This document shows, one piece after another, positions 17,469-26,425 of a DNA stretch of 41,742 nucleotides. Position 1 is the first letter of the stretch. Every line of letters begins with the position of its first letter. The notes under the pieces are model-generated. The model saw only the letters and a program-made list of their open reading frames with translations. It searched no databases and was not told where the DNA came from. The stretch comes from Vulcanimicrobiota bacterium (lineage in GTDB: Bacteria > Vulcanimicrobiota > Vulcanimicrobiia > Vulcanimicrobiales > Vulcanimicrobiaceae). The translations under genes and the position numbers were made by a program. Where the stretch lies: positions 1-41,742 of the forward strand of contig JAAXCW010000014.1 of assembly GCA_013036095.1 (NCBI GenBank), in the 5' to 3' direction.

Positions 17469-19469
17469 GTGCCCAACACGCCCCACGACGAGCAGCGTAT
17501 CAACGCAATCCGTTTTCTATCGGTCGACGCCGTACAGAAAGCGAATTCCGGCCACCCCGGGATGCCTTTGGGAGCCGCGGCCACGGCTTTCACGCTGTGG
17601 ACGAAGCACTTGCGCTTCAATCCGAAGGATCCGTCGTGGCTCAATCGCGACCGTTTCATTTTAAGCGCCGGCCACGGTTCGATGCTTCTCTACTCGCTGT
17701 TGTATTTGACCGGCTACGATCTGTCGCTCGACGACCTCAAGCACTTCCGGCAGTTGGGAAGCAAAACGCCCGGGCATCCCGAGGCGCATCACACGCCGGG
17801 CGTTGAAGTGACGACCGGTCCGCTGGGCCAAGGATTCGGAAATTCTGCCGGTTTCGCGATTGCCGAAGCGCACATGGGCGCTGTCTACAACCGCGATCAG
17901 CACATCATCGATCACTACACCTACGTTATGTGCAGCGACGGCGACATGATGGAAGGCGTGGCCTCGGAAGCCGCCTCGATAGCCTCGCATTTACAGCTCG
18001 GAAAACTGATCGCGCTCTACGACGATAATAAAGTTTCGCTGGCCGCAGCGACAGATGTCTGCTTTACCGAAGATGTCGCCAAGCGCTTCGAGGCGTACGG
18101 CTGGCACACGCAGTACATCGACCTCGACGAAGGCAACGACGTCGCCACCATCGATCGCGCAATTTCTGAAGCGAAAAGCATTACGGACAAGCCGTCGATG
18201 ATCGTCATCCGCACGCACATCGGTTACGGCTCGCCGAAACAGGATTCGTTCAAGTCGCACGGAGAGCCGCTGGGCCCCGACGACGTCAACCGCACCAAAG
18301 AGAATCTCGGCTGGCCGGTGCAACCGGATTTCTACGTTCCCGACGACGTTTTGAAATTCTACCGCGAGGTCGGCGCGCGCGGCGGAGAGCTGCAAACGCA
18401 GTGGCAGCGAACTTTCGACGAATGGAAATCATGCAACGCGGAGCTCGCGGCGCAGCTCGCTCGCACGCTGAAAAATCAGCCTCCGCAAACGATTCCATGG
18501 CCGGCGATCGATAAAGCGAACGGTGACAGCGTCGCGACGCGCGACACCGGGGGTTTTGTGATGAACGCAATTGCGGCGGCAGTACCGGAATTGGTCGGCG
18601 GTTCCGCCGATTTGGACCCATCAACGAAAACGTATCTCAAAGATGGCGGCGACTTTCAACCCAACCAATACGGCGGACGCAACATCCATTACGGCGTGCG
18701 CGAGCACGCCATGGGCGCCATCAACAACGGCATCGCGCTGCACGGCGGCCTGCTGCCATTCGGCGCCACGTTCCTGAACTTCTTGGATTACATGAAGGGC
18801 GCGGTGCGCCTCGCCGCGCTCAATACGATTCGCTGCTACTACATCTTCACACACGACTCGGTCTTCTTGGGCGAAGACGGGCCGACGCATCAGCCGATCG
18901 AGCACTTCGCGCACATGCGCGCCGTTCCAAACTTGAAAATGATCAGGCCGGCGGATGCGCTCGAGACCCTGGAAGCGTGGAAAGTGATGATCGCCGCGAA
19001 CCAAGGCCCGTGGGCGCTGGTTCTCAGCCGTCAAAAGCTTCCGTATCTGGGTGATCGCAACGCGGATGTCGGCCGCGGCGCATACGTCCTTAGCGACACC
19101 GACGGCACGCCCGATCTCATTTTCATCGCAACCGGGTCAGAAGTCTCGCTCGCTGCGCAAGCCGCGAGACTCCTCAACAACCAAGGGACCGCAACGCGCG
19201 TCGTCTCGATGCCGTGCTGGGAGCTGTTCGAAGCCCAGCCGCAAGAGTATCGCGACGAAGTGCTTCCGCCCGACGTGACTGCACGCATGTCGATCGAGGC
19301 CGCGGCCACCTTCGGCTGGGAGCGCTGGATTGGAACCCGGGGTTTCGCGTTCGGTATCGATCATTTCGGCACGTCGGCGCCGGCCGGGGATATTGCAGCA
19401 GAGTACGGCTTTACGCCCGAAAATATCGCCGAGGTCGCGGCGCAAAAGTTCGCACCGGTAAGGGGTTAG
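17469..19469 (+). CDS. tkt: Transketolase
   Basis: This thiamine diphosphate enzyme moves two-carbon ketol units between sugar phosphates in the non-oxidative pentose phosphate pathway. The 666-residue length is typical. Motifs include [51 protein letters not shown] and the ThDP signature [14 protein letters not shown] through [11 protein letters not shown]. Later come [33 protein letters not shown] and [10 protein letters not shown] near the C-terminus. The GTG at 17469 has a GGGAG site 4 bases upstream and gives a normal N-terminus. It leads an operon of six sugar-phosphate genes; tal-pgi follows after 7 bases. Confidence 0.97.
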   Translation: MPNTPHDEQRINAIRFLSVDAVQKANSGHPGMPLGAAATAFTLWTKHLRFNPKDPSWLNRDRFILSAGHGSMLLYSLLYLTGYDLSLDDLKHFRQLGSKTPGHPEAHHTPGVEVTTGPLGQGFGNSAGFAIAEAHMGAVYNRDQHIIDHYTYVMCSDGDMMEGVASEAASIASHLQLGKLIALYDDNKVSLAAATDVCFTEDVAKRFEAYGWHTQYIDLDEGNDVATIDRAISEAKSITDKPSMIVIRTHIGYGSPKQDSFKSHGEPLGPDDVNRTKENLGWPVQPDFYVPDDVLKFYREVGARGGELQTQWQRTFDEWKSCNAELAAQLARTLKNQPPQTIPWPAIDKANGDSVATRDTGGFVMNAIAAAVPELVGGSADLDPSTKTYLKDGGDFQPNQYGGRNIHYGVREHAMGAINNGIALHGGLLPFGATFLNFLDYMKGAVRLAALNTIRCYYIFTHDSVFLGEDGPTHQPIEHFAHMRAVPNLKMIRPADALETLEAWKVMIAANQGPWALVLSRQKLPYLGDRNADVGRGAYVLSDTDGTPDLIFIATGSEVSLAAQAARLLNNQGTATRVVSMPCWELFEAQPQEYRDEVLPPDVTARMSIEAAATFGWERWIGTRGFAFGIDHFGTSAPAGDIAAEYGFTPENIAEVAAQKFAPVRG

Positions 19470-19476
19470 AGAGGAC

Positions 19477-22317
19477 ATGAGCAACCAATTGGCCCAACTG
19501 CTCGCGGCCGGACAAAGCGTCTGGCTCGACAACCTGCGACGCGGTATGTTCGCTTCGGGCGAGCTGCAGGGCCTGATCGACAAAGGCCTGCGGGGCATGA
19601 CTTCCAATCCCACGATTTTCGAAAAAGCCATCGGAAGCGGCAACGACTATGACGAGCAGCTGCGTTCGCTGATCGGCAAAGAGCGCGACGCGAGCGCACT
19701 ATTCTGGGACCTCGCGGTTGACGACATCTGCAGCGCGTGCGATCTCTTCCGCCCGGTCTACGACAGCTCGGGCGGAAACGACGGCTTCGTCAGCATCGAA
19801 GTCTCGCCGCTGATCGCGCACGACACCAAAGCAACGGTCACGATGGCAAAAGAACTTTGGAAACGCATCGGCCGGCCGAATTTGATGGTGAAAATCCCTG
19901 GAACCAACGAGGGCGTCCCCGCGATCGAAGAGTGCGTCGCCGAAGGCATCAACATTAACGTCACGCTCATCTTCGCGATCGAGATGTATGAAAAGACGGC
20001 GCGCGCGTATGTGCGCGGGCTGCAGCGCCGCGTAAAAAAGGGCCTGCCGATCGACAAGCAGCGCTCGGTGAACAGCGTCTTCGTGAGCCGGATAGATACG
20101 CTGATCGACAAGCTGCTGCAAGCGCGCATCGATAAGGGGGAGACGCAGTTGGAGGCGCTCCTCGGGAAAACCGGCGTCGCCAATCTGAAACTCACGTATC
20201 AAAAATACCTGGAAATCTTCGAATCCGAAGAGTGGGCACCACTGAAAGCCAAAGGGGGCGCCGAGCAGCGTCCGCTCTGGGCTTCGACCTCGACGAAAAA
20301 TCCGAAGTACCCCGACCTTATGTACGTCGAGCCCGTGATCGCCCGAAATACGGTCAATACGATGCCGCCGCAAACACTCGATGCGGTGCTCGATCACGGC
20401 AAGGTCGTGCCGGATACGATTCTGCAAGGCGTGGACGAGGCTCGCGAAACCTTAAAGAGTTTAGCCGCCAACGGCATCTCGCTGTTCGACGTCACGTATC
20501 AGCTGCAGGTCGAAGGCGTGAGCGCGTTCAGCGATTCGTTCGCCGGCCTCTTAGGTGCGATCGTCTACAAACAGAAACAGCTGAGTTCGGGTTCGGAGCG
20601 CGTCGCGCTCTCGCTCGGCTCAAACCAGGGCGCTTACGACACCGCAATGCAAACGCTCACGGACCGCGATTTTCTCAAGAAACTCTGGGCGAAGGACCCG
20701 ACCCTCTGGTCGAACGATCCGCAGCACGCGGAGATTATTAAACACGCTCTGGGATGGCTCGACGTTCCCGAACACATGATCGAGAACGTTTCCAACTTGC
20801 AGGGCTTCGCTAAGGAGATCGCGGCGGAGTTTACGGATGTTGTCGTGCTCGGGATGGGCGGGAGTTCGCTTGCGCCCGACATCATGCGGGAAACGTTCGG
20901 AAAAACCGATGGCTATCCGCCGCTGCACGTGCTCGACTCTACCGACCCCGAGCAGATCCGCGAACTCGAGGCCGCGATCGATCTGAGTTCGACGCTGTTC
21001 ATCGTCGCGAGTAAGAGCGGCACGACGACCGAACCCGACGCTTTTTACCGATATTTCTGCGAACGCGTGACCAAAGTTGCGGGGTCGGGCAAATGCGGCC
21101 GGCACTTTGTCGCGATCACCGACGAAGGCACACAACTGGAAACCGAAGCGAAAGCGCAAGGCTTCAGATCGTGTTTCCTGAACGACCCGAACATCGGCGG
21201 GCGTTACTCGGCGCTCTCCTTCTTCGGCATGCTGCCCGCAGCGCTGGCCGGTTACAACATCAACCTGCTGTTGGATCGCAGCCTCGGCGCGCTGCACGCA
21301 AACGACAAGACCGTCGCTTCTAAGGACGCGCCGGGCGCGCGCTTCGGAGCTGCGATCGGCGGACTCGCAACCGCGGGCCGCGACAAGCTCACGATCGTGA
21401 CGCATCCCTCGGTACGCGCTTTCGGCGCGTGGGCGGAACAGCTCATCGCCGAATCGACGGGCAAAATGGGCAGAGGCATTTTGCCGGTTGAAGGCGAGCC
21501 GCTCGGTGTGCCGTCGGATTACGGCAACGACCGCGTCTTCGTCTATGTCGGCGCCGGTCTGCCGGACCAGCCCAAAGATATCGACGCAAGATTACGCGAG
21601 TTGGAACTTGCCGGTCATCCCATCATCCGGCTTGCCATGAACGACACCTACGACGTCGGCGAGCTCTTCTATTCCTGGGAAGTCGCGACCGCGGCCGCGG
21701 GCTCTATCTTGCAGATCGACGCGTTCGACCAGCCCAACGTACAAGAATCTAAAGACAACACTAAAGCGCTGCTCAAACAATTTGCGAGCACGGGAAAATT
21801 CGACGAGCCTATCCCTGCGGCTTCCGATGACGTGATGGACATTTCGTTCCTTTCCGGGAGCGACGAAATTCATGCGCACGATCCAGCCGCGGCGCTAGCC
21901 GGTGTCTTCGGACAAATCGGCGCGGGCGATTACGTCGCGTTCTGCGCCTACATCGCGCGCAACGACAAGCACGCCACGCTGCTCGAAGAGATGCGCGTCA
22001 AAGTTCGCGACGCCCGCAAGTGCGCCACGACGGTGGGCTTCGGCCCGCGCTTCTTACACTCGACCGGGCAAGAACACAAAGGCGGTCCCGACACCGGCGT
22101 CTTCGTACAGATCACCGCCGACTCGCCCGACGACATGCCGATTCCGGGCATGGGCATCACCTTCCGCACGCTGATCGCCGCGCAAGCGCTCGGTGATCTG
22201 CAGTCGCTCGACAAACGCGACCGCCGCGGAATGCGCGTCCATCTGAAGGGCGACCTCGGTCGCGGCCTCGCCGCGCTGAACGCCCTCATCGACGACTCCC
22301 TGACGGCAAAAGCTTGA
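19477..22317 (+). CDS. tal-pgi: Bifunctional transaldolase / glucose-6-phosphate isomerase
   Basis: The 946-residue protein is a fusion. Residues 1 to about 370 form a transaldolase: GMTSNPTIFEKAIGSG, then NLMVKIPGTNEG with the Schiff-base Lys and ININVTLIFA. From about 390 to the end is phosphoglucose isomerase, with VVLGMGGSSLAPD, FIVASKSGTTTEPD and GGRYSALSFFGMLPAAL. The C-terminal region contains RFLHSTGQEHKGGP. It would link sedoheptulose 7-phosphate chemistry to fructose 6-phosphate/glucose 6-phosphate exchange. Such Tal-Pgi fusions are known in some bacteria. An AGAGAGGA ribosome-binding site precedes the ATG. It sits between tkt and gnd, so regenerated fructose 6-phosphate can be returned directly to glucose 6-phosphate for Zwf. 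Confidence 0.96.
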   Translation: MSNQLAQLLAAGQSVWLDNLRRGMFASGELQGLIDKGLRGMTSNPTIFEKAIGSGNDYDEQLRSLIGKERDASALFWDLAVDDICSACDLFRPVYDSSGGNDGFVSIEVSPLIAHDTKATVTMAKELWKRIGRPNLMVKIPGTNEGVPAIEECVAEGININVTLIFAIEMYEKTARAYVRGLQRRVKKGLPIDKQRSVNSVFVSRIDTLIDKLLQARIDKGETQLEALLGKTGVANLKLTYQKYLEIFESEEWAPLKAKGGAEQRPLWASTSTKNPKYPDLMYVEPVIARNTVNTMPPQTLDAVLDHGKVVPDTILQGVDEARETLKSLAANGISLFDVTYQLQVEGVSAFSDSFAGLLGAIVYKQKQLSSGSERVALSLGSNQGAYDTAMQTLTDRDFLKKLWAKDPTLWSNDPQHAEIIKHALGWLDVPEHMIENVSNLQGFAKEIAAEFTDVVVLGMGGSSLAPDIMRETFGKTDGYPPLHVLDSTDPEQIRELEAAIDLSSTLFIVASKSGTTTEPDAFYRYFCERVTKVAGSGKCGRHFVAITDEGTQLETEAKAQGFRSCFLNDPNIGGRYSALSFFGMLPAALAGYNINLLLDRSLGALHANDKTVASKDAPGARFGAAIGGLATAGRDKLTIVTHPSVRAFGAWAEQLIAESTGKMGRGILPVEGEPLGVPSDYGNDRVFVYVGAGLPDQPKDIDARLRELELAGHPIIRLAMNDTYDVGELFYSWEVATAAAGSILQIDAFDQPNVQESKDNTKALLKQFASTGKFDEPIPAASDDVMDISFLSGSDEIHAHDPAAALAGVFGQIGAGDYVAFCAYIARNDKHATLLEEMRVKVRDARKCATTVGFGPRFLHSTGQEHKGGPDTGVFVQITADSPDDMPIPGMGITFRTLIAAQALGDLQSLDKRDRRGMRVHLKGDLGRGLAALNALIDDSLTAKA

Positions 22318-22336
22318 GTTTCGGAGCCGGTACGTC

Positions 22337-23242
22337 ATGCAATTAGCGATGGTCGGGCTCGGGCGCATGGGCGCGAATATGACGACGCGATTGATTGCGG
22401 GCGGCCATTCTGTGATCGCATACGATCGCAGCGCTGACGCGGTCAAGGCGAGCGCGGCCGGCGGCGCGACGGGCGCAAACTCGCTGGCAGACCTCGTTCA
22501 GAAATTTACGCAAACGCCGCGCGTGATTTGGCTGATGGTGCCGTCCGGAAAACCCACCGACGACACGATCGACGAACTGTTAGGATTGCTCGCATCCGGC
22601 GACGTGATCATTGACGGCGGGAATACGAACTACCAAATGGGTCTCGCCGCTTACGAGCGCTGCAAAGCCAAAGGCGTGTCGCTGGTCGATGCGGGCACGA
22701 GCGGCGGCGTGTGGGGTTTGAAGGAAGGCTACTGTCTGATGGTCGGCGGCGATTTAGCGGCGGTCACCTACTGCGAACCGATCTTCCTGACGCTCGCGCC
22801 GAAGGGCGGATATGCGCACGTGGGGCCGGCGGGTGCCGGACATTTCTCCAAGATGGTGCACAACGGCATCGAGTATGGGTTGCTGCAAGCGTACGGCGAG
22901 GGATTCGAGATACTCAAGAAGTCGCAATTCCCTTTCGATCTGAAGCAACTGGCTGAGATATGGCGTTACGGCAGCGTTATCCGGTCGTGGCTGCTGGACT
23001 TGGCCGTGCTCGCATTTCAAGCCGACCCGGAGCTGAAAGATATTCGCGGCTGGGTCGACGACACGGGCGAAGGCCGATGGACGGTGCAAGCCGCGATCGA
23101 CGAAAACGTGCCGGCGCCCGTGATTACGCTTTCGCTGCTCGCGCGCTTTGCGTCGCGGCAAGACGAATCGTATAGCGCCAAAGTGATCGCTGCGTTGCGC
23201 AATCAGTTCGGCGGCCACGCGATCAAATCAGAAAAGCCCTGA
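22337..23242 (+). CDS. gnd: 6-phosphogluconate dehydrogenase, short (GntZ/YqeC-type)
   Basis: The enzyme oxidatively decarboxylates 6-phosphogluconate to ribulose 5-phosphate. At 301 residues it is the short form, not the 470-residue form of E. coli. It has LAMVGLGRMGANM, DGGNTNYQ, DAGTSGGVWGLKEGYCLMVGGD and HFSKMVHNGIEYG, with the catalytic Lys-x3-Asn. After strand 2 the sequence is AYDRSADAV. An Asp at this place usually selects NAD rather than NADP, as reported for several short-form enzymes, so NADH may be its product. The stop overlaps the zwf ATG (TGATG). Confidence 0.95.
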   Translation: MQLAMVGLGRMGANMTTRLIAGGHSVIAYDRSADAVKASAAGGATGANSLADLVQKFTQTPRVIWLMVPSGKPTDDTIDELLGLLASGDVIIDGGNTNYQMGLAAYERCKAKGVSLVDAGTSGGVWGLKEGYCLMVGGDLAAVTYCEPIFLTLAPKGGYAHVGPAGAGHFSKMVHNGIEYGLLQAYGEGFEILKKSQFPFDLKQLAEIWRYGSVIRSWLLDLAVLAFQADPELKDIRGWVDDTGEGRWTVQAAIDENVPAPVITLSLLARFASRQDESYSAKVIAALRNQFGGHAIKSEKP

Positions 23243-24801
23243 TGGCGAAAACGATAGCCCCCAAACCCGATGGGGCGGCGCATGTGGCGGGCAATCCATT
23301 ACGCGAAGGTATCGAAAGCAATCGCGTACCGGACCCGTGCACGATCGTCTTCTTCGGCGCGAGCGGCGACCTCTTCAAGCGCATGCTGATCCCTGCAATC
23401 TACAGTTTGCGCGCGGACGATATCTTGCCGCTAAACTTCGGGCTGATCGGATTCGCGCGCACGGCCTACACCGACGAACAGTTTCGCGACTACTGCAAGC
23501 GCGCGGCGCAGCAAGATTTGGGGCAAGACGCGATCAAGGAACAGCTCTGGGATGATTTAGCGCAACGCATCGGCTATATCACAGCCGACTTCGACGACAC
23601 CTCGCACTTCGAAGCGCTTAAGGCGCGCCTAGAGGATTACGAGAAGCGCTTGCGAGCGGGGAATAACCGCCTGTTCTACTTGGCAACTCCGCCGTCGGTC
23701 TTTCCGAAAATCATCGAGCAGTTAAAAAAAGCGGGACTGGATCCCGCCAACAACACAAAGGGCTGGACGCGGATCATCGTCGAGAAACCGTTCGGGACCG
23801 ACCTCGCGTCGGCGCGGGCGCTGCAAACCGAAGTTGAAAAGGTTTTCACCGAGAGTCAGGTCTACCGCATCGACCACTATTTGGGCAAAGAAACCGTCCA
23901 GGACATCATGGCGCTGCGTTTTGCCAATACGATTTTCGAGCCGATTTGGAGCCGCAATTACATTCAATCCGTGCAGATCACGTCCGCAGAGACGCTCGGC
24001 GTGGAAGCGCGCGGTGCATACTACGATAACGCCGGCGCCTTACGTGACATGATTCAGAATCACGTCCTCAACCTGTTGGCGCTCGTCGCGATGGAGCCCC
24101 CGGCCAGCTCCGATGCCGACGCGATCCGCAACGAAAAGTACAAGGTTTTCTCCGCCATCGAACCGCCAGCTCACGAGCGCGTCTTCGACATGTCGGTTCG
24201 CGGGCAGTACGGCCCCGGCACGATCGGCGGCGAAAAGGTTGCGGGCTACCGTTCCGAACCCGACGTCGGCCCGACGTCGAATACCGAGACTTATGCTGCC
24301 GTGAAGATCTATATCAACAGCTGGCGCTGGGCGGGCGTTCCGTTTTTTCTGCGCAGCGGCAAACGGCTGGCGCGCAAAGTTTCCGAGATCGCGATCATGT
24401 TCAACCCTATTCCGCACCGCCTTTTTGGCGAAAAAAGCGATACGATCGAACAGAACATCCTGGTGATTAAAATCCAGCCCGACGAAGGCGTCTCGATCCG
24501 CTTCAACGCCAAGGTCCCCGGACCGAAAAATCATATCCGTGGCGTCACGATGGATTTCAACTACGGCACGGGATTCGGGGTCCAGTCCGCGCCCGCGTAC
24601 GAACGTCTGCTGGCCGATGCCATGCGCGGCGATGCAACGCTCTTCACGCGATGGGATGCCGTCCAGCGCGCCTGGGAAATCGTGATGCCGATTCTCGACG
24701 TATGGCAGTCGATCAAAGACCGCTCGTTCCCGAACTACGCGGCGGGCTCCGAAGGCCCCGAAGCCGCCCGCACGCTGAACCCCGGTTGGCGCACACTATG
24801 A
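23242..24801 (+). CDS. zwf: Glucose-6-phosphate 1-dehydrogenase
   Basis: Zwf commits glucose 6-phosphate to the oxidative pentose phosphate pathway and usually makes NADPH. The 519-residue protein has the nucleotide motif IVFFGASGDLFKRMLIPAI, the substrate site YRIDHYLGKETVQDI with catalytic His, and RIIVEKPFGTDL. IYINSWRWAGVPFFLRSGKRL lies in the C-terminal half. A leader of about 30 residues (KPDGAAHVAGNPLREG) precedes the fold, as in actinobacterial and cyanobacterial enzymes that work with OpcA. It overlaps opcA as ATGA. Confidence 0.97.
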   Translation: MAKTIAPKPDGAAHVAGNPLREGIESNRVPDPCTIVFFGASGDLFKRMLIPAIYSLRADDILPLNFGLIGFARTAYTDEQFRDYCKRAAQQDLGQDAIKEQLWDDLAQRIGYITADFDDTSHFEALKARLEDYEKRLRAGNNRLFYLATPPSVFPKIIEQLKKAGLDPANNTKGWTRIIVEKPFGTDLASARALQTEVEKVFTESQVYRIDHYLGKETVQDIMALRFANTIFEPIWSRNYIQSVQITSAETLGVEARGAYYDNAGALRDMIQNHVLNLLALVAMEPPASSDADAIRNEKYKVFSAIEPPAHERVFDMSVRGQYGPGTIGGEKVAGYRSEPDVGPTSNTETYAAVKIYINSWRWAGVPFFLRSGKRLARKVSEIAIMFNPIPHRLFGEKSDTIEQNILVIKIQPDEGVSIRFNAKVPGPKNHIRGVTMDFNYGTGFGVQSAPAYERLLADAMRGDATLFTRWDAVQRAWEIVMPILDVWQSIKDRSFPNYAAGSEGPEAARTLNPGWRTL

Positions 24802-25694
24802 CAACGGCGGCTGCTTCGACCACAACGGTCAACCTGATCGCGTTTGCCGAAGATCCCGCAACCATCCCGCGCCTGCGCGATCGCTTTTCAACCTTTGCAC
24901 AGAAGCATTCGTGCCGGGCCATTTTTCTCGACGCAACGCGGGCGGGAGAGAGAACCGATGAGACCGTGCTCGGCGTGGCCGGGATGCCGGCAGAGAAGCT
25001 GCGCTCGACGGTCCACGATCTCCTCATCGGGGGCGTCGGCTCGGCGCTCTTCTGGGCCGGTCGCGATCTGAGCGATCCCCGATTCGAAGCGCTCGCGTCG
25101 CTGGGAACGACCGTTGTCATCGACAGCTCGCGCGCCGCCGACGGACTGGCCTCGATTCAAAAACTCGCCGAGATAAGCGCCTCGAGCGATCGATTCGTGC
25201 GCGATCTCTCGTATCTCCGGCTTCTTCCCTGGCAAGATATGGTCGCGCAATTTTTTGACGATGAGGAACTTGCGCAAGAGCTCCCTCGCATCGCAGCCGT
25301 GCAAGTCGTCAGCGGCTCGGAACCCGAAGCGTACTATCTCGCCGGGTGGCTCGCCAGCCGTTTGCATTGGAAGCCCTGCGGGCGGAACGAACTCTGTAAC
25401 GACGCGGGCGAGGTTATTCACGTTGACATCGAACGCCGCGGCGAGCCGCGGCGCGTCCTTAGCGTCGTCTTGCGCAGCAAAACGTGCGCCTTCACGGCCG
25501 AACTGGACGTGGACTCGGCCGACGTCGTCTGTTTGACCGTAACGGGAAAGCCGCAGCGGGACAAACGGTGCGCGCCGCTTCACGATGTCGATTTAGTTTC
25601 GCTCGTCGAACAAGCGATGTTCGTTCCGCACAAAGATGCCGTCTTCGCTGAAGCGCTGCAAATGGCGCGCGCCATCCTCTACTCGGAACGGTGA
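24798..25694 (+). CDS. opcA: OpcA-like glucose-6-phosphate dehydrogenase assembly protein
   Basis: The 298-residue protein shows the OpcA pattern: an N-terminal domain with variable beta strands, LFWAGRDLSDPRFEALASLGTTVVIDSS, and then DRFVRDLSYLRLLPWQDMVAQFFDD, the most characteristic block of the family. In cyanobacteria and actinobacteria OpcA binds Zwf and promotes its active oligomer, including redox-linked control. Its place directly between zwf and pgl supports the same role. The ATG at 24798 overlaps the zwf stop as ATGA; a longer frame upstream is a shadow of zwf. It overlaps pgl as GTGA. Confidence 0.9.
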   Translation: MTTAAASTTTVNLIAFAEDPATIPRLRDRFSTFAQKHSCRAIFLDATRAGERTDETVLGVAGMPAEKLRSTVHDLLIGGVGSALFWAGRDLSDPRFEALASLGTTVVIDSSRAADGLASIQKLAEISASSDRFVRDLSYLRLLPWQDMVAQFFDDEELAQELPRIAAVQVVSGSEPEAYYLAGWLASRLHWKPCGRNELCNDAGEVIHVDIERRGEPRRVLSVVLRSKTCAFTAELDVDSADVVCLTVTGKPQRDKRCAPLHDVDLVSLVEQAMFVPHKDAVFAEALQMARAILYSER

Positions 25695-26425
25695 CGGCAC
25701 CGCCGCGCGGCGAGCTCCAAATTCTTGACACGCCTCAAGCCGTTGCGGCGGCGCTCGCCGATCTCGTCGTCGCCGAGGCACGCTCCGCGACCGAATCTCG
25801 CGGCTCGTTTTTTGTCGCTTTGGCCGGCGGAAAGACGCCGCAAGCCGCCTATTCGTTGTTATCCGAACGGCGCGACCCGATCGATTGGGAGCACGTCTTT
25901 GTCTACTTCGGCGACGAGCGCTGCGTGCCGCCCGAGAGCGGTGAATCGAACTACAAGATGGCGTTCGACTCGTTTCTTTCCATGGTTCCGATTCCAGCGC
26001 AAAACGTACATCGCATGCATGGCGAGGACGAACCGGCGCGTGCCGCGCGCGCCTACGCGCAAGTCCTTGCCAAAACGATGGGCGAGCTGCCGCGTTTCGA
26101 TCTCATGCTCTTAGGGATGGGCGACGACGGCCACACAGCCTCGCTGTTTCCCGGAACCGACCCGAGAGCCGGCGAGGATCAGCTTGTGCGCGCCGCCTTC
26201 GTCGAAAAATACCGCGTTTGCCGCTTGACGCTTACGCCGTTGGTCATCAACAACTCGAAACGCATCACCATTGCAGTTGAAGGCGCGGCCAAAGCGTCTG
26301 CATTGCACGCCGTGCGCGAGGGACCTTACGATCCGGTAACATATCCCGCGCAGATCGTCAAGCCGCGGAATGGCGAGCTCACGTGGCTAGTGGACAAGGC
26401 CGCCGCGGGGAACTTAGCGGGTTAG
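25691..26425 (+). CDS. pgl: 6-phosphogluconolactonase
   Basis: Pgl hydrolyses 6-phosphogluconolactone to 6-phosphogluconate, the step between Zwf and Gnd. The 244-residue protein has the SugB/DevB-type motifs FFVALAGGKTPQAAY, VFVYFGDERCVPPES, SNYKMAFDSF and DLMLLGMGDDGHTASLFPG. Late residues include RLTLTP and INNSKRI. The start GTG at 25691 overlaps the opcA stop (GTGA). It is the last gene of the operon and overlaps the convergent tolC-like gene by 12 bases, so any terminator must lie within coding sequence. Confidence 0.95.
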   Translation: MTAPPRGELQILDTPQAVAAALADLVVAEARSATESRGSFFVALAGGKTPQAAYSLLSERRDPIDWEHVFVYFGDERCVPPESGESNYKMAFDSFLSMVPIPAQNVHRMHGEDEPARAARAYAQVLAKTMGELPRFDLMLLGMGDDGHTASLFPGTDPRAGEDQLVRAAFVEKYRVCRLTLTPLVINNSKRITIAVEGAAKASALHAVREGPYDPVTYPAQIVKPRNGELTWLVDKAAAGNLAG

